A stretch of 64,000 nucleotides of DNA from Lottia gigantea (lineage: Eukaryota > Mollusca > Gastropoda > Lottiidae): the NCBI RefSeq assembly GCF_000327385.1, contig NW_008708645.1, positions 439,823 through 503,822 on the forward strand, in the 5' to 3' direction. Below are positions 48,801 to 55,512 of the stretch, in pieces (position 1 is the first letter of the stretch; each line of letters opens with the position of its first letter). Both the position numbers and the translations under genes were made by a program. The notes below the pieces were generated by a model. It ran no database searches. It worked only from the letters and a program-made list of their open reading frames with translations, and was not told the origin of the DNA.

Positions 48801-51800
48801 CAAGTGTACTTTCAGTTTTAATCATAATCACAGATAGGTGTTGATTCTTTCAAACTATATAAACCTAAATGCTACCTGTAAAAAGTGGGTTATGACCAAG
48901 TAATGACAATTGTTCTGGACCAATTTTAGCAAATTAAGACTATGTTGAACTTCAACACTACACGTTACTATTAGATTCCCACTTAATAATGGATATAGAA
49001 TATTATTGATGATTATTATCAGAATAATAGAATAGTATATATATGATATCTAATATAAGTTTGACTCAATGACTTTTACATCAAGAGTTTACATGTAAAT
49101 TGTTTGGCTAAAGAAGATGGGCAATGTGATTCTGTCCCCTGCCTTCTAGAAACTTGACCACAGCAATCAGCCCATACACACGACAATGTTTCTGAAAGTC
49201 AAGTATGATGTCAGGAGGGATGAAATGTGAAATGATTCCATACCTGGAAGCATTAGAGTCTTCTCCATTATTGGTTCAGTACGAATCTTGACCAAATGGT
49301 TAACTTTAGTAACCGGTGTCCACTAGCCACTGAATGGTAGGAAATATCATAGTTTTCAGTTGTGAATCATAGAATTAGATAACTGTAACAACTATAGTGA
49401 CACAACAACAAACGATAGATTTATTGATTTCTCACTCATTTTCCATTTTTTCCCAGCAGACGACAACACTTGGCTTTCTTTAATCGATTTTATTGGTCAT
49501 GTTATCAACTGTCTCCAAGGAAATTGTCGGTGTCAAAGGTCAATGGACATTTATATCTTAATCACAGAAAACTGAGTGTTGTCAATCTGATCCATATTTA
49601 CATTTAACCTCATATCAATATATTTTTCAACATAAACTCCATGAGGGAACATTAAAAATGGACTGACCACTAGTTGTCCGCCATTCCATCTTAAGCTTCT
49701 CACTGAAGAAACAGATGGAGCTATTGTTATGTCATTGGGGTTCATGGTTGTCAACGCTTAAAAGACTACTTCCTGTCCAATCCCGCAGCAGCAACTGTGG
49801 TCAGATAGACAACAACATCTAACTGATGTAATTGATCATAGTCCACAACTCTATTCTGTACCAAAGCCTTTGATAGTTGTTTGACCGCTATCAGCCACTC
49901 TATCACCAAACAGCTTTGTATTTTGAATCACACTGTCAATTATTTCTAGAATTGCAATATAAAGTAGCTACAGTTGGAATCTTTCCAAAAAAAAGTATGG
50001 AATTTGACAACAGAGAGCAATTTCTAGGAATAAAGTGTCAAAAGTTGAGCAAAAGCAACTGGTCTACTAAATCCATCAATAAGATAGATTATCACAGATG
50101 CCATCAGTTATTTGAAATTGAGAATCCAATTGCCTGCAGCTTCTGCAAGCTCACCAATCCACAGTTTGGTTAAATACAAAAGATAATGTTCTTGATTTTA
50201 GAAAACAAGCTTAGCCTTGAATATGTCATATTTATTAATAACAATAAAATAATAAAGTGCCTAATCAAGCTGCTATCGTATATTTCCGAATATAATACGA
50301 AGTTTTTTACCCTGAAATGGGTCCCTTACAGAAGGGGTGCGCACTATATACAGTGAAATAAATTTTGAGTGTTATTTTTCCGATGTTGAGGATCCGCCAT
50401 TTTGTCTTCCTGAAATGGGTCCCTTACAGAGGGGGTGTGCACTATATACAGTGAAATAAATTTTGAGTGTTATTTTTCCGACGTTGAGGATCCGCCATTT
50501 TGTCTTCCTGAAATGGGTCCCTTACAGAAGGGGTGCGCACTATATACAGTGAAATAAATTTTGAGTGTTATTTTTCCGATGTTGAGGATCCGCCATTTTG
50601 TCTTCCTGAAATGGGTCCCTTACAGAAGGGGTGCGCACTATATACAGTGAAATAAATTTTGAGTGTTATTTTTCCGATGTTGAGGATCCGCCATTTTATC
50701 TTCCTGAAATGGGTCCATTACAGAAGGGGTGCGCACTATATACAGTGTAATAAATTTTGAGTGTTATTTTTCCGATGTTGAGGATCCGCCATTTTGTCTT
50801 CCTGAAATGGGTCCCTTACAGAAGGGGTGCGCACTATATACAGTGAAATAAATTTTGAGTGTTATTTTTCCGATGTTGAGGATCCGCCATTTTGTCTTCC
50901 TTCATTACCATCTTGTTATTTTTATAAGATTGTTTTGGGAATTATAATAACTCAATAGATTTTATTATATAAATATTTTGTATCAATATATTTGAAATTA
51001 ATAAGTAAATATAATTCTTGCTTAGTTCTCTTTATTAAAAGGTACATTACCTCTAAATGAAAATTTTAGACTTGGCCAAAATAAGTCTTTCTTCATCAGT
51101 GGACTTACCTGGTGTCAAACTATACTTCAAAACTTAAAATTTTTAAACTTTATTTAATGGAGAGATTCCATTCTTTAGTCATGGCACCTAATAAGTCCAA
51201 CTGATGAATATATACTTTTGTTTGAGACTTTAAATTTTTATGTCCATTTTAAAGCAAGCTGCAAAGGTTAACCTGGCCATGTGAAACCTAATATTACAGA
51301 ATAGAAATGCATACAGGTAAATGAATATTAAATGGTGTATGAAATATGTCACTTCATGTTAAGCTATGTCATGGCCGACTGAGTACAAAAATATAAACAA
51401 GACTCATATATCTAATATATATTGACCCCTTTTTTCAAGCCTTTATATAATAGCAATCTACTGTTTGACATATTCATTACTTTTCTAGATCATTCCAGGG
51501 TCTTATAGTTATTTGTACAAAATAATTCATACTATAGAGTTACATTTAAAAGGATGGGTTCACGATTCATTTGACCAGAAAAAGGAATTTTCCAGTGGGG
51601 GTACAGGTGCCCCTAGAAAAGTGGTTTGCACCTCCCATTGTACCCCCACTAAATGTCTACCTTTTTCTCCAAAATATGTGTCAGAATGCACAAAATCAAT
51701 TCCATTTTTTCTCAAATTTACTTGAGATTTACTATGTTATTTCTAGAAAAAATAAATATTGAAAAATTCTAAACTTTTTAATCTTAACTGTTAAAATATC

Positions 51801-54639
51801 GGAAAAATCTCAGTCTCAATAAGTCTAGAACAATATACAGTGCTAGATTTAAAAACCTTCATAAAATAACATATGAATATGAATTGGTATGTTATGTTTT
51901 GGAGATTTCAGAGAAAAATTAAAAACTGTAGACTACTTGATCTCGAACTATCAAACTCTTTGTACCATTAAAGGAATATTACATCTTAGAATGATCATGA
52001 AATTTAAATCCTTAAACATGACCAACAAGACAATATATTCATCAGTGGACTTACCTGAGTCACATTATCTCTAGTCCACTTTCCATTTCTTTCAAAACAT
52101 ATCACAGAAGCAAAAAGATCAAAGAAATCCTTTCAGGAGAAAAGATAGACCCATTAATATATGTTTGATATATGTTGATGTGTATCATCAATAGCATCAA
52201 TTTGCACCATTCCAATTTTCAATCAAATATCTGTGGTTCCTGAAATTCCATGTGTTTGACGTTAATAATCCTAAAATATGATTTATCACATAAGGTCCTT
52301 CATGCTTAGTAACGTCATCAAACACTTAGTTTAAGTGGAATTGCAAGAACCTCAAATATCTGATTGAAATTTGAATGGTGCAAATTGATGCTATCGATAA
52401 ACGTAGAAAATTTGGAGAACTTCTTTGCAATCCCTTTAAATGTCAACAAGAAATTATACTGCTGTTTAATAACAATCTTCACTGATAATTACAGAATAAT
52501 GTTCTCATTATCAAGAATACTAATTCTGACAACATTGTAAAAACAACAGTGGTATCAATTTGATAATATTATTACATGAGCCTTCAGGTAAAGGTAATGA
52601 GCACTCAACAAGAGTATTTATCAGACAAGTTCAGAATATTACAGATCTGATCAGCCCTGTTCTCAGAACTCTAGTAGTCAAATTTGTCAAAAGATAAGGA
52701 ACACTTGATCATACATCAATTATGGACTAAAAATAACCAACTGGAGATTTGTTTATCCTTGTGGGCGGTGACATAGATCGTCTATGTGCCCCTTGCTTAT
52801 GCCTTCTTTTAGCCCCTTGGCTCTTATTTCTACAACCTTCTCTAGCTTCATCTCATTGTCACATTGGACTTTTCATTTCATATTGACTCTCTGTCATAAT
52901 GGCCTTTTCACTTCATATTGACCCTCTGTCATAATGGCCTTTTCACTTCATATTGACCCTCTGTCATAATGGACATCTCACTTCATATTGACTCTCTGTC
53001 ATAATGGCCTTTTCACTTCATATTGACCCTCTGTCATAATGGCCTTTTCACTTCATATTGACCCTCTGTCATAATGGACATCTCACTTCATATTTACACT
53101 CTGTCATAATGGACATCTCATTTCATATTGACCCCATGTCATAATGGACATGTCATTTCATATTGACCCTATGTCATAATGGACATCTCATTTCATATTG
53201 ACCCTATGTCATAATGGACATCTCATTTCATATCGGACATTTAATTTCATGTTGATATTGGACATCTCACTAGCATATTGGACATCTCACTTCATATTGA
53301 CCCTCTGTCATAATGGACATCTCACTAGCTGATAGGACATCTCACTAGCTTATAGGACATCTCACTCACATATTGGACATCTCACTAGCATATAGGACAT
53401 CTCACTATCATATATCTCACTTCATATTGACCCCTAGCATATTGGACATCTCACTAGCATATAGGACATCTCACTATCATATATCTCACTTCATATTGAC
53501 CCCTAGCATATTCGACATCTCACTAGCATAATGGACATCTCACTATCATATATCTCACTTCATATTGACCCTCTGTCATAATGGACATCTCACTAGCATA
53601 ATGGACATCTCACTATCATATATCTCACTTCATATTGACCCTCTGTCATAATGGACATCTCACTAGCATATAGGATATGTCACTTCATATGGGACATGTC
53701 ACTATCATATTTATGTGTCACTATCATATAGGACATGTCACTTCATATAGGACATGTCATTTCTTCATGTAGGACATGTCACTTCATATAAGACATGTCA
53801 CTATCATATAGGACATGTGACTTCATATAGGACATGTCACTTCATATAGGACATGTCACTTCATATAAGACATGTCACTATCATATAGGACGTGTCACTT
53901 CATATAGGACATCTCACTTCATATAGGACATCTCACTATCATATAGGACATCTCACTTCATATAGGGCATCTCACTATTATATAGGACATCTCACTATCA
54001 TATTGGAAATCTCACTATCATATAGGACATCTCTCTATCATAAAGGACATCTCACTTCATATTGACTCCCTGTTATATTGACCGCTCATTTCTTTTTATA
54101 TTGACCCCTCATTTCATTTCCTATTGACTCCCTCCCCTTTATATTGACCCCTTCTCATAGTGACCCCTCATTTAATTTCACATTTTCCCATGTTGTATTA
54201 ACCCCTGTCATATTGACCCCTTTCATTTCATATTGACCCCTTTTTCATATTGACCACCAGCCCCATCATATTGACCCCCTACTACAATGATCATCTCCCT
54301 TATATTTCACTTCATATTGACTCCCTGCTCATATTGACTGTCATACTGGACATATAACAACCATAAAATTTCTTTTGGAAATAAGTTTTGGAGGATTTTA
54401 AGCATAAAATTACGAAATCTTTTATTTTTATGTCTATAGACCCCGAGACATTTAAAAACAAATGCCTGGCAAGCATTTGAAAATTTTATATTGAATATTT
54501 GTAGTGGTCGGATAACAAACCTAACAACGAATCAGTATTTGTACCACTTAATAATATAGCTTATACATGACAATGAAAATAATCTTGCCTACTTACCGGT
54601 GCCTTCAGCATTGAAAATAACTCCGTCTTTAGAGGACAT
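18836..54639 (-). CDS. Stomatin-family (SPFH/band 7) protein, gene B, MEC-2-like
   Basis: Minus-strand exons in order: first exon 54597-54639 (or 32919-33057), 28758-28870, 26465-26537, 25822-25904, 24499-24702, 21201-21256 (or 21990-22045), 19172-19250, 18836-19042. Total 858 nt, 285 residues, with the first listed choices; 317 with the other first exon. Domains: short cytosolic N-terminus, Cys-containing GCCGYILYAF and a hydrophobic hairpin ending FPFSLCFTIK with the conserved proline, SPFH domain from YERAVMFRLGRLL through [14 protein letters not shown] and [20 protein letters not shown], the coiled [16 protein letters not shown], and the C-terminal [18 protein letters not shown] and [12 protein letters not shown]. 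Known family role: palmitoylated, cholesterol-binding oligomers on the inner leaflet that tune DEG/ENaC/ASIC-type channels; the sequence is very close in wording to nematode MEC-2. All junctions are GT-AG and in phase. Introns hold many MITEs and satellites. Paralogue of gene A. Confidence 0.93.
19480..19985 (-). repeat. Dispersed repeat (GTCGTATATTGTCGTC family)
   Basis: Reverse complement begins GTGGTCGTATATTGTCGTC and contains GTTCGAATTTGACAAAC and two copies of GAGACTACAGTTTTCATCC-like words, matching 7480-7790. Lies in gene B between exons 19172-19250 and 21201-21256. The rest of this intron (20276-21200) shows no gene; the 68-codon frame at 20764-20970 has no support. Confidence 0.7.
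21201..21256 (-). CDS. Gene B exon 6A, first of a duplicated pair (56 nt)
   Basis: Encodes SSLDEATDPWGVKVERVE plus the first two bases of a Val codon completed by exon 19172-19250. Acceptor TATATAG, donor GTAAGT. This is the canonical form of this SPFH segment. Part of gene B; listed separately because a second copy lies 733 bp upstream in transcription. Confidence 0.93.
21990..22045 (-). CDS. Gene B exon 6B, alternative copy of the 56-nt exon
   Basis: Encodes SCLDECTGPWGIRVERVE plus two bases (AT) that become Ile with the next exon. Acceptor CTTACAG, donor GTAAGT, same length and same phases as exon 6A. Against 6A, 38 of 56 bases and 13 of 19 residues agree by eye; eight codons differ silently and six by replacement, which suggests the copy is kept by selection. 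Using both or neither exon would shift the frame, so the pair can only work as mutually exclusive exons. Confidence 0.85.
22176..22398. mobile_element. Diverged MITE family 1 copy upstream of exon 6B
   Basis: TTAAAGGGATTGTAAAAAGG on the left and TTTAGAAAACCTCTTTACAA on the right form the terminal inverted repeats; the inner arms are strongly diverged. It begins about 130 bp upstream of exon 6B in the direction of gene B transcription. Confidence 0.75.
22735..23408. mobile_element. MITE family 1 copy interrupted by another foldback element
   Basis: Left terminus TTTAAAGGAATTGTAAAGAG at 22735, right terminus TTTAGAAAACCTCTTTATGA near 23400. Between the arms lies a separate palindromic element at about 23090-23287, described separately. 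Confidence 0.75.
23090..23287. mobile_element. Foldback element nested inside a MITE
   Basis: Left end GCCGTATGCAGCGCTCTTAC and right end, read inverted, GCCATATGCAGCGCTCGTAC are terminal inverted repeats; the arms continue with TTGAACTTTGGCTAAAGTC and its imperfect mirror. No coding capacity. It splits the enclosing MITE near its CACTTAGT motif. The remaining intron to 24498 shows no gene. Confidence 0.75.
24830..25530 (+). repeat. Internally repeated dispersed element in gene B intron
   Basis: Starts TTTTGGGCGTATATTGTAAT and then holds about three diverged copies of a ~180-bp block (CTCACTCTACAATTCTTTAC, GATTCTTTTGATTTTATTT, GTCAGTGTCATTATGAAGAT, TGATAATGTTGTGTGTGAC). Related in its head to the GGGCGTATATT families. 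Short frames within it are repeat artefacts. Confidence 0.7.
25538..25745 (-). repeat. Dispersed repeat (GGGCGTATATTACCTTG family)
   Basis: Forward strand reads CTTGCCAGTCAAGGTAATAT, ACGCCCACTGGCAGC, TTTGATTTTGAATAAAAAT. Lies about 80 bp before exon 25822-25904 of gene B. Confidence 0.75.
26690..26995 (+). repeat. Dispersed repeat (CTGTCCCTTTAA-ended family)
   Basis: Shares AAAAACGAGTCATCGTTTAA, GCAGATAATTGTGGACATAC and ACCTGTCCCTTAAA with 12195-12475 and 61012-61250. In the gene B intron between exons 26465-26537 and 28758-28870; 26996-27700 shows nothing recognisable. Confidence 0.6.
27705..28022. mobile_element. Foldback MITE family 2
   Basis: Palindromic: AAACTTGGTCAACAAGCATA and TATTCATCAGTTGGACTTAC on the left mirror CCAGGTAAGTCCACTGATAA and AACCAAGTTTAAAAATTTAA on the right. 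Further copies: 44732-45040, 46615-46945, 51036-51262 and a half copy at 51970-52075. Confidence 0.8.
28758..28870 (-). CDS. Gene B exon 2: palmitoylation and hairpin segment
   Basis: Completes the Gly codon begun by either first exon and encodes SSQSEGGSIGCCGYILYAF then a run of Ile/Leu and FPFSLCFTIK. This is the membrane-inserting hairpin of stomatins, with two adjacent cysteines just before it (palmitoylation-type position) and the conserved proline. Acceptor ATTTCAG, donor GTAAGA. Part of gene B. Confidence 0.9.
30035..30205. repeat. Imperfect foldback element
   Basis: GGGATATCGGCACATTTTG and CTAAAATGTGCTGATATTTC are inner mirror arms; ACAAATCTGGCCC and GGCCGGATTTGT are outer arms. Total about 170 bp. 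In the intron between exons 28758-28870 and 32919-33057. Confidence 0.65.
30612..30835. mobile_element. MITE family 1 copy
   Basis: TTAAAGGGATTGTAAAGAGG to TTTTAGAAAACCTCTTTTCA; inner arms ATGATTTATCACATAAGGCC, TGATGTCATCAAACACTTAG, GCAGGAACCACAGACGTC, GGAATGGTGTAAATTGATGC. Confidence 0.85.
31816..31960. repeat. 36-bp tandem repeat, four copies
   Basis: Unit ACGTTCCGTTATCGGTCCAG then ACCAGGCCGCTATAAA, starting at 31821, 31857, 31893 and 31929, exactly 36 bp apart. GC- and CpG-richer than its surroundings. Repeats are nearly identical. Confidence 0.95.
32580..32760. repeat. Dispersed repeat shared with 51555-51730
   Basis: Both contain CCCCTAGTAAAATGGTTTGC / CCCCTAGAAAAGTGGTTTGC, ACCTCC-ATTGTACCC and a CAGAATGC(C)CC/ACAAAA-AATTC segment. 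No coding capacity despite short frames. It lies immediately 3' of alternative first exon 1b of gene B in transcription direction. Confidence 0.65.
32919..33057 (-). CDS. Gene B alternative first coding exon 1b
   Basis: ATG at 33057-33055 opens 46 codons (MSNLNGEGISTAGSSSQDVN to STIVDMD) plus one base G before donor GTAAGT, i.e. phase 1, identical to the exit phase of exon 1a (54597-54639). Both join exon 28758-28870 to restore a Gly codon. The N-terminus is polar and Ser/Asp-rich with no signal peptide, as expected for the cytosolic tail of a stomatin. Alternative N-termini are known in this family (for example nematode mec-2). Could instead be a chance frame, but length, donor and phase argue against that. 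Confidence 0.72.
33545..33732 (-). mobile_element. tRNA-derived SINE, internal deletion
   Basis: Reverse-oriented: ATTTCCAACTGTCGAG, CACACAGGGCTTCGTTTTAT, TTTTTCCATGTCAGCC, ATGCCGGGATTGAACCCTGA, GGTGAGCAAGCATCTTACTC. Body shorter than 42657-42993. Confidence 0.8.
34300..34520. mobile_element. MITE family 1 copy, right end lost
   Basis: AAAGGGATTGTAAAGATATA at left; ATCAATTTGCACCATTACAA; ATAAGGCCCTTTGCAATTAG; CRE octamer TGACGTCA at 34450-34457; GCAGGAACCACAGACGTCTG. The outer right arm is missing. Confidence 0.85.
35457..35730. mobile_element. Foldback element family 3
   Basis: CATCTTCACAATGTCAAACT, TGCAATGGCCACTTTTCTTG and GAAGTTTGTAAATGAAGGGA on the left mirror CTATTGCAGTCAAGGTATGA and TTGATATTAGCTTGACAT on the right. 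The related element at 43405-43690 has the same arms. Confidence 0.65.
36000..36180. mobile_element. Degenerate MITE family 1 copy
   Basis: Recognisable words only: CTTGCATCATTCTGATTTCC, TGTCTGTGGTTCCTG, GAAATTGGAATGGTGCAAAT. Confidence 0.55.
36888..39946. mobile_element. 3.06-kb element with 12-bp terminal inverted repeats and internal ~0.9-kb duplication
   Basis: GTGGGACTTTGC (36888-36899) and its perfect inverse GCAAAGTCCCAC (39935-39946) bound the region; the right end also carries a second TGGGACTTTGC at 39919, making a terminal hairpin. Inside, a block of about 0.90-0.95 kb is repeated: 37205 onward, 38110 onward and a partial third from 39060. Each block has two similar sub-blocks (ACCTGTTCCTTTTTTTGAAC and CCGTTCCTTTTTTGAAAC parts; CCACGCCCACCCCAATTTTT). 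No transposase frame is seen; short frames on both strands are low-complexity. Paired TCAAGGTCA motifs recur in each block. A poly(A)-rich run lies at 39846-39895. Probably a non-autonomous DNA transposon, class uncertain. Confidence 0.7.
40825..40947. repeat. 20-bp tandem repeat, about six copies
   Basis: Unit AATTTGCAAAAATACTTTGG with small variations, nearly identical in the central copies. The 68-codon minus frame here is the translated repeat. Confidence 0.92.
41547..41712 (-). mobile_element. tRNA-derived SINE, 5'-truncated
   Basis: Forward strand reads AAATGAAATGAAATGAAT, TTTTTCTGCACCATGTGGGC, TAATGAAGACGGGCAATGCC, GCACAGCCTGTAGCA. Same 3' end as the other copies, with the tRNA head missing. 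Confidence 0.85.
42657..42993 (-). mobile_element. tRNA-derived SINE, best full-length copy
   Basis: In its own orientation the head reads GGGAGCCGTGGTGGCTCAGT, GAGTTAGACGCTTGCTCGCT, then GGTCCAGGGTTCAATCCC: an A box (TGGCTCAGTGAG) and B box (GGTTCAATCCC) of RNA polymerase III, as in a tRNA gene. The body continues with GGTCGAGATAATACCTTCGG, GAGGGGCTGACATGGAAAAA, CTGGCAAAATTTGCCTCATT, and ends near GTCTTCATTAGCCCACAT. Not a functional tRNA because no acceptor stem closes. Confidence 0.9.
42994..43240. mobile_element. MITE family 1 copy directly adjoining the SINE
   Basis: AAGGATTGTAAGGAGATATT on the left and ATTTACAAAAACTCTTTACA on the right; GGAATGGTGCAAATTGTCCC inside. The centre (about 43050-43150) differs from other copies and may be a separate insertion or rearrangement. 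Confidence 0.7.
43405..43690. mobile_element. Foldback element family 3
   Basis: Two tandem-like left-arm starts (CTTCACAATGTCAAGTTTTA and TTCACAATGTCAAGTTATTA), then TTGACTGCAATAGCCACCTT and GATTTGATTGGATTGTAATA, mirrored by CATACAATCCAATGAAATTG and AAAGGTGGCTATTACATCAA. A (TAA)n run at 43553-43566 lies near the centre. The 100-codon frame at 43594-43896 starts in the right arm and is not supported. Confidence 0.7.
43980..44210 (-). repeat. Dispersed repeat (GGGCGTATATTACCTTG family)
   Basis: TTGCCAGGCAAGATAATATA, TGCCCACTGGCAGCTTTGAT and AGTATGAAATATTCAACCTT, as at 25538-25745. Confidence 0.75.
44732..45040. mobile_element. Foldback MITE family 2
   Basis: AAACTTGGTCAATAAGAATG, TATTCATCAGTTAGACTTTG and, inverted, CCAGGTAAGTCAACTGATAA, AACCAAGTTTAAAAATGTCA; central TTACTTAGTTTAATGAATTA. 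Confidence 0.8.
45208..45545 (-). repeat. Dispersed repeat (GGGCGTATATTACCTTG family) containing an assembly gap
   Basis: GCTTGCCAGGCAAGGTAATA, TACGCCCACTGGCAGC, then TTCGTCAAAATCTGTCAATA and GGATGGACGGACGGGCGGAC. Fifty N at 45354-45403 interrupt it, which suggests the repeat broke the assembly. Confidence 0.75.
45354..45403. other. Assembly gap (50 N)
   Basis: Fifty N of placeholder length inside a dispersed repeat. Confidence 0.98.
46615..46945. mobile_element. Foldback MITE family 2
   Basis: TATACTACGTCTTAGAATTA and TATACCTGGTGTCATAAATA mirrored by ATGACACCAGGTAAGTTTAC and ATTCTAAGACGTAGTATCAC. The CTACGTCTTAGAAT / ATTCTAAGACGTAG pair is an exact terminal inverted repeat. Confidence 0.82.
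46968..47087 (-). mobile_element. tRNA-derived SINE, 5'-truncated
   Basis: GAAATGAAATGAAATGCAGT, TTTACGTCCTACTTTTCTGC, GGGCTAATGAAGATGGGCAA, TTTGCCAGGACAGCAGCATT. Only the 3' third of the family. Confidence 0.85.
47755..47905 (+). mobile_element. Retroposon 3' tail ending in (ATT)n
   Basis: ATTATAGGCGCTATAGAAAT followed by AAATGATTATTATTATTATT. A GGCGCTATA...AAATAAAT tail with ATT repeats is typical of the 3' ends of LINE-mobilised elements in invertebrates. The 5' end is uncertain. The exact family is not assigned. Confidence 0.55.
48220..48335. repeat. Dispersed repeat shared with 60085-60215
   Basis: Both contain CTATTCCAGCCTCTGATAGC / CTATTCCAAGCTCTGATAGC, a GATCCTGTTTTGTG-AGGA / GACCCTGTTTTATGGAGATA segment and CTGCACTT / CCGCACTT. 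Coding capacity none. From 48336 to 50310 no gene is recognised; an (AT)n run lies near 48455-48480. Confidence 0.6.
50311..50898. repeat. 98-bp satellite, six highly uniform copies
   Basis: Copies start at 50311, 50409, 50507, 50605, 50703 and 50801, exactly 98 bp apart. Unit: CCTGAAATGGGTCCCTTACA, GAAGGGGTGCGCACTATATA, CAGTGAAATAAATTTTGAGT, GTTATTTTTCCGATGTTGAG, GATCCGCCATTTTGTCTT. Only a few substitutions separate copies. The upstream flank CGTATATTTCCGAATATAAT hints that the unit derives from a transposon end. Confidence 0.97.
51036..51262. mobile_element. Foldback MITE family 2
   Basis: AGACTTGGCCAAAATAAGTC, TTCATCAGTGGACTTACCTG mirrored by CATGGCACCTAATAAGTCCA and ACTGATGAATATATAC. A half copy of the same family is at 51970-52075 (GACCAACAAGACAATATATT, ATCAGTGGACTTACCTGAGT). 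Confidence 0.78.
51555..51730. repeat. Dispersed repeat shared with 32580-32760
   Basis: AGTGGGGGTACAGGTGCCCC, TAGAAAAGTGGTTTGCACCT, CCCATTGTACCCCCAC. Two overlapping short frames here are not genes. Confidence 0.65.
52160..52440. mobile_element. MITE family 1, near full length
   Basis: ATCAATTTGCACCATTCCAA and TTTTCAATCAAATATCTGTG on the left mirror GATTGAAATTTGAATGGTGC and AAATTGATGCTATCG on the right; centre ATGATTTATCACATAAGGTC; right terminus CTTCTTTGCAATCCCTTTAA. Confidence 0.85.
52865..54350. repeat. 35-bp minisatellite grading into ~21-bp repeats (1.5 kb)
   Basis: Starts as CTTCATATTGACCCTCTGTC + ATAATGGACATCTCA units of 35 bp, shifts from about 53330 to short CATATAGGACATCTCACTAT and CATATAGGACATGTCACTTC units of about 20-22 bp, then decays into CATATTGACCCC words by 54310. 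It fills the 3' part of the first intron of the long gene B transcript, 250 bp from first exon 1a. Confidence 0.95.
54597..54639 (-). CDS. Gene B first coding exon 1a
   Basis: ATG at 54639-54637 (context CAAAATGT) opens MSSKDGVIFNAEGT plus one base before donor GTAAGT, phase 1, joining exon 28758-28870. A TATATAAA box on the minus strand at about 54696-54703 lies some 60 bp upstream of the ATG, placing a transcription start near 54670. The intron to exon 2 is 25.7 kb. Part of gene B. Confidence 0.82.
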
Positions 54640-55295
54640 TTTGAAATTCCAGCCTAAACTCAAACGTGCAGACGATCAAATCTACCTTTCTGGGTTTATA
54701 TAAGAAATCTTTGATAACAGATTCCTAGTCCCTAGCTGGATATAAGGCTGTTTCAAAACAACAAATAGGGCTTGGCGACTAATTATACCTCTCAGTGAGG
54801 AAATCTTGGCAATTTCTTTTAATCATGTGACTTGAAAGTCGATTTCAACATTGTATTTGTTACCCTTAAAACGACATCGGGGCTAATTATGTAAACAATT
54901 TGGGTTTTTAGTCAATGAGGACCTACTATTGCGAAATACTATCATGAGATACTTGATAACATTTCATTATTTTGAAATATTGCCTACGGAATTATACCAG
55001 TTTCTACTTGATACTAAAAATAGTGTACAGAGCCAGGCAACGTGTATTACTAACTATTTTATTGGTGGTTAAGGTAAACAAAGCAATACTATTGATTATA
55101 TTCCGACTGATTTTTGATGTGTTAGTTGCGATGATACCAGTAAGCAATTTAAAAGGTCGGTCCACAAGTAATCTAGCTATTAAAACCAAGTTTAAACTCA
55201 CTAAGTGACACTTTGTTCGTCAACTCCAATATCCGTTTATTATTTATGCGTGTGTAAATTGAAGAGAGGCACGAGCAAAACCATAGCCATAATAA
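54640..55295. promoter_or_regulatory. Divergent promoter region between gene B exon 1a and the gene at 55296
   Basis: 656 bp separate two ATGs on opposite strands. The gene B side has a TATA-like box (about 54696-54703, minus strand). On the plus side no clear TATA is seen; TTATTATTTATGCG near 55236 is a weak candidate. Short overlapping frames at 54972-55208 (both strands) have no support. Bidirectional activity is inference from layout. Confidence 0.5.
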
Positions 55296-55512
55296 ATGTC
55301 AAATCGAATATCTCCCGATCCTGAACTGAGAGACGGACATTTTCCCTTGGAACCTAATTCTGAATACGGGCCCGGAAATTCTAAGCAAAACATAACGAAA
55401 ATGTCGGAGAAAGACGTTCCAGAACCAGTGACCTACGATTACGACGTCGAGGTGTCGAAGCGGCAGTCGACGAATTCTCGAGCTCCTCATGATATGGAAG
55501 GTGTTATCGGCG
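55296..55512 (+). CDS. First coding exon of an unidentified gene
   Basis: ATG at 55296 (context AAATAAATG) opens 72 codons plus one base, ending at donor GTAAGT at 55513. Sequence is polar and low in hydrophobics: MSNRISPDPELRDGHFPLEP, a middle with KMSEKDVPEPVTYDYDVEVS, and an end SRAPHDMEGVIG. This fits a cytosolic, probably disordered N-terminus, with MEGVIGG perhaps starting a folded or membrane domain in the next exon. GC content is higher than the surrounding DNA. No later exon could be confirmed before 64000; the next kilobases are satellite. Function unknown. Head-to-head with gene B. Confidence 0.65.

Noticed and set aside
49551-49754. 67-codon minus-strand frame starting near MNPNDITIAPS, as a third first exon of gene B
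   Set aside because: No good donor in phase 1, which is needed to join exon 28758-28870; the best GT (TTCA-GTGAGA) is phase 0.
49877-50173. 98-codon plus frame with a CSFCKL motif, as a zinc-finger gene
   Set aside because: Starts with TTG, only one CxxC-type pair, no neighbouring exons recognised.
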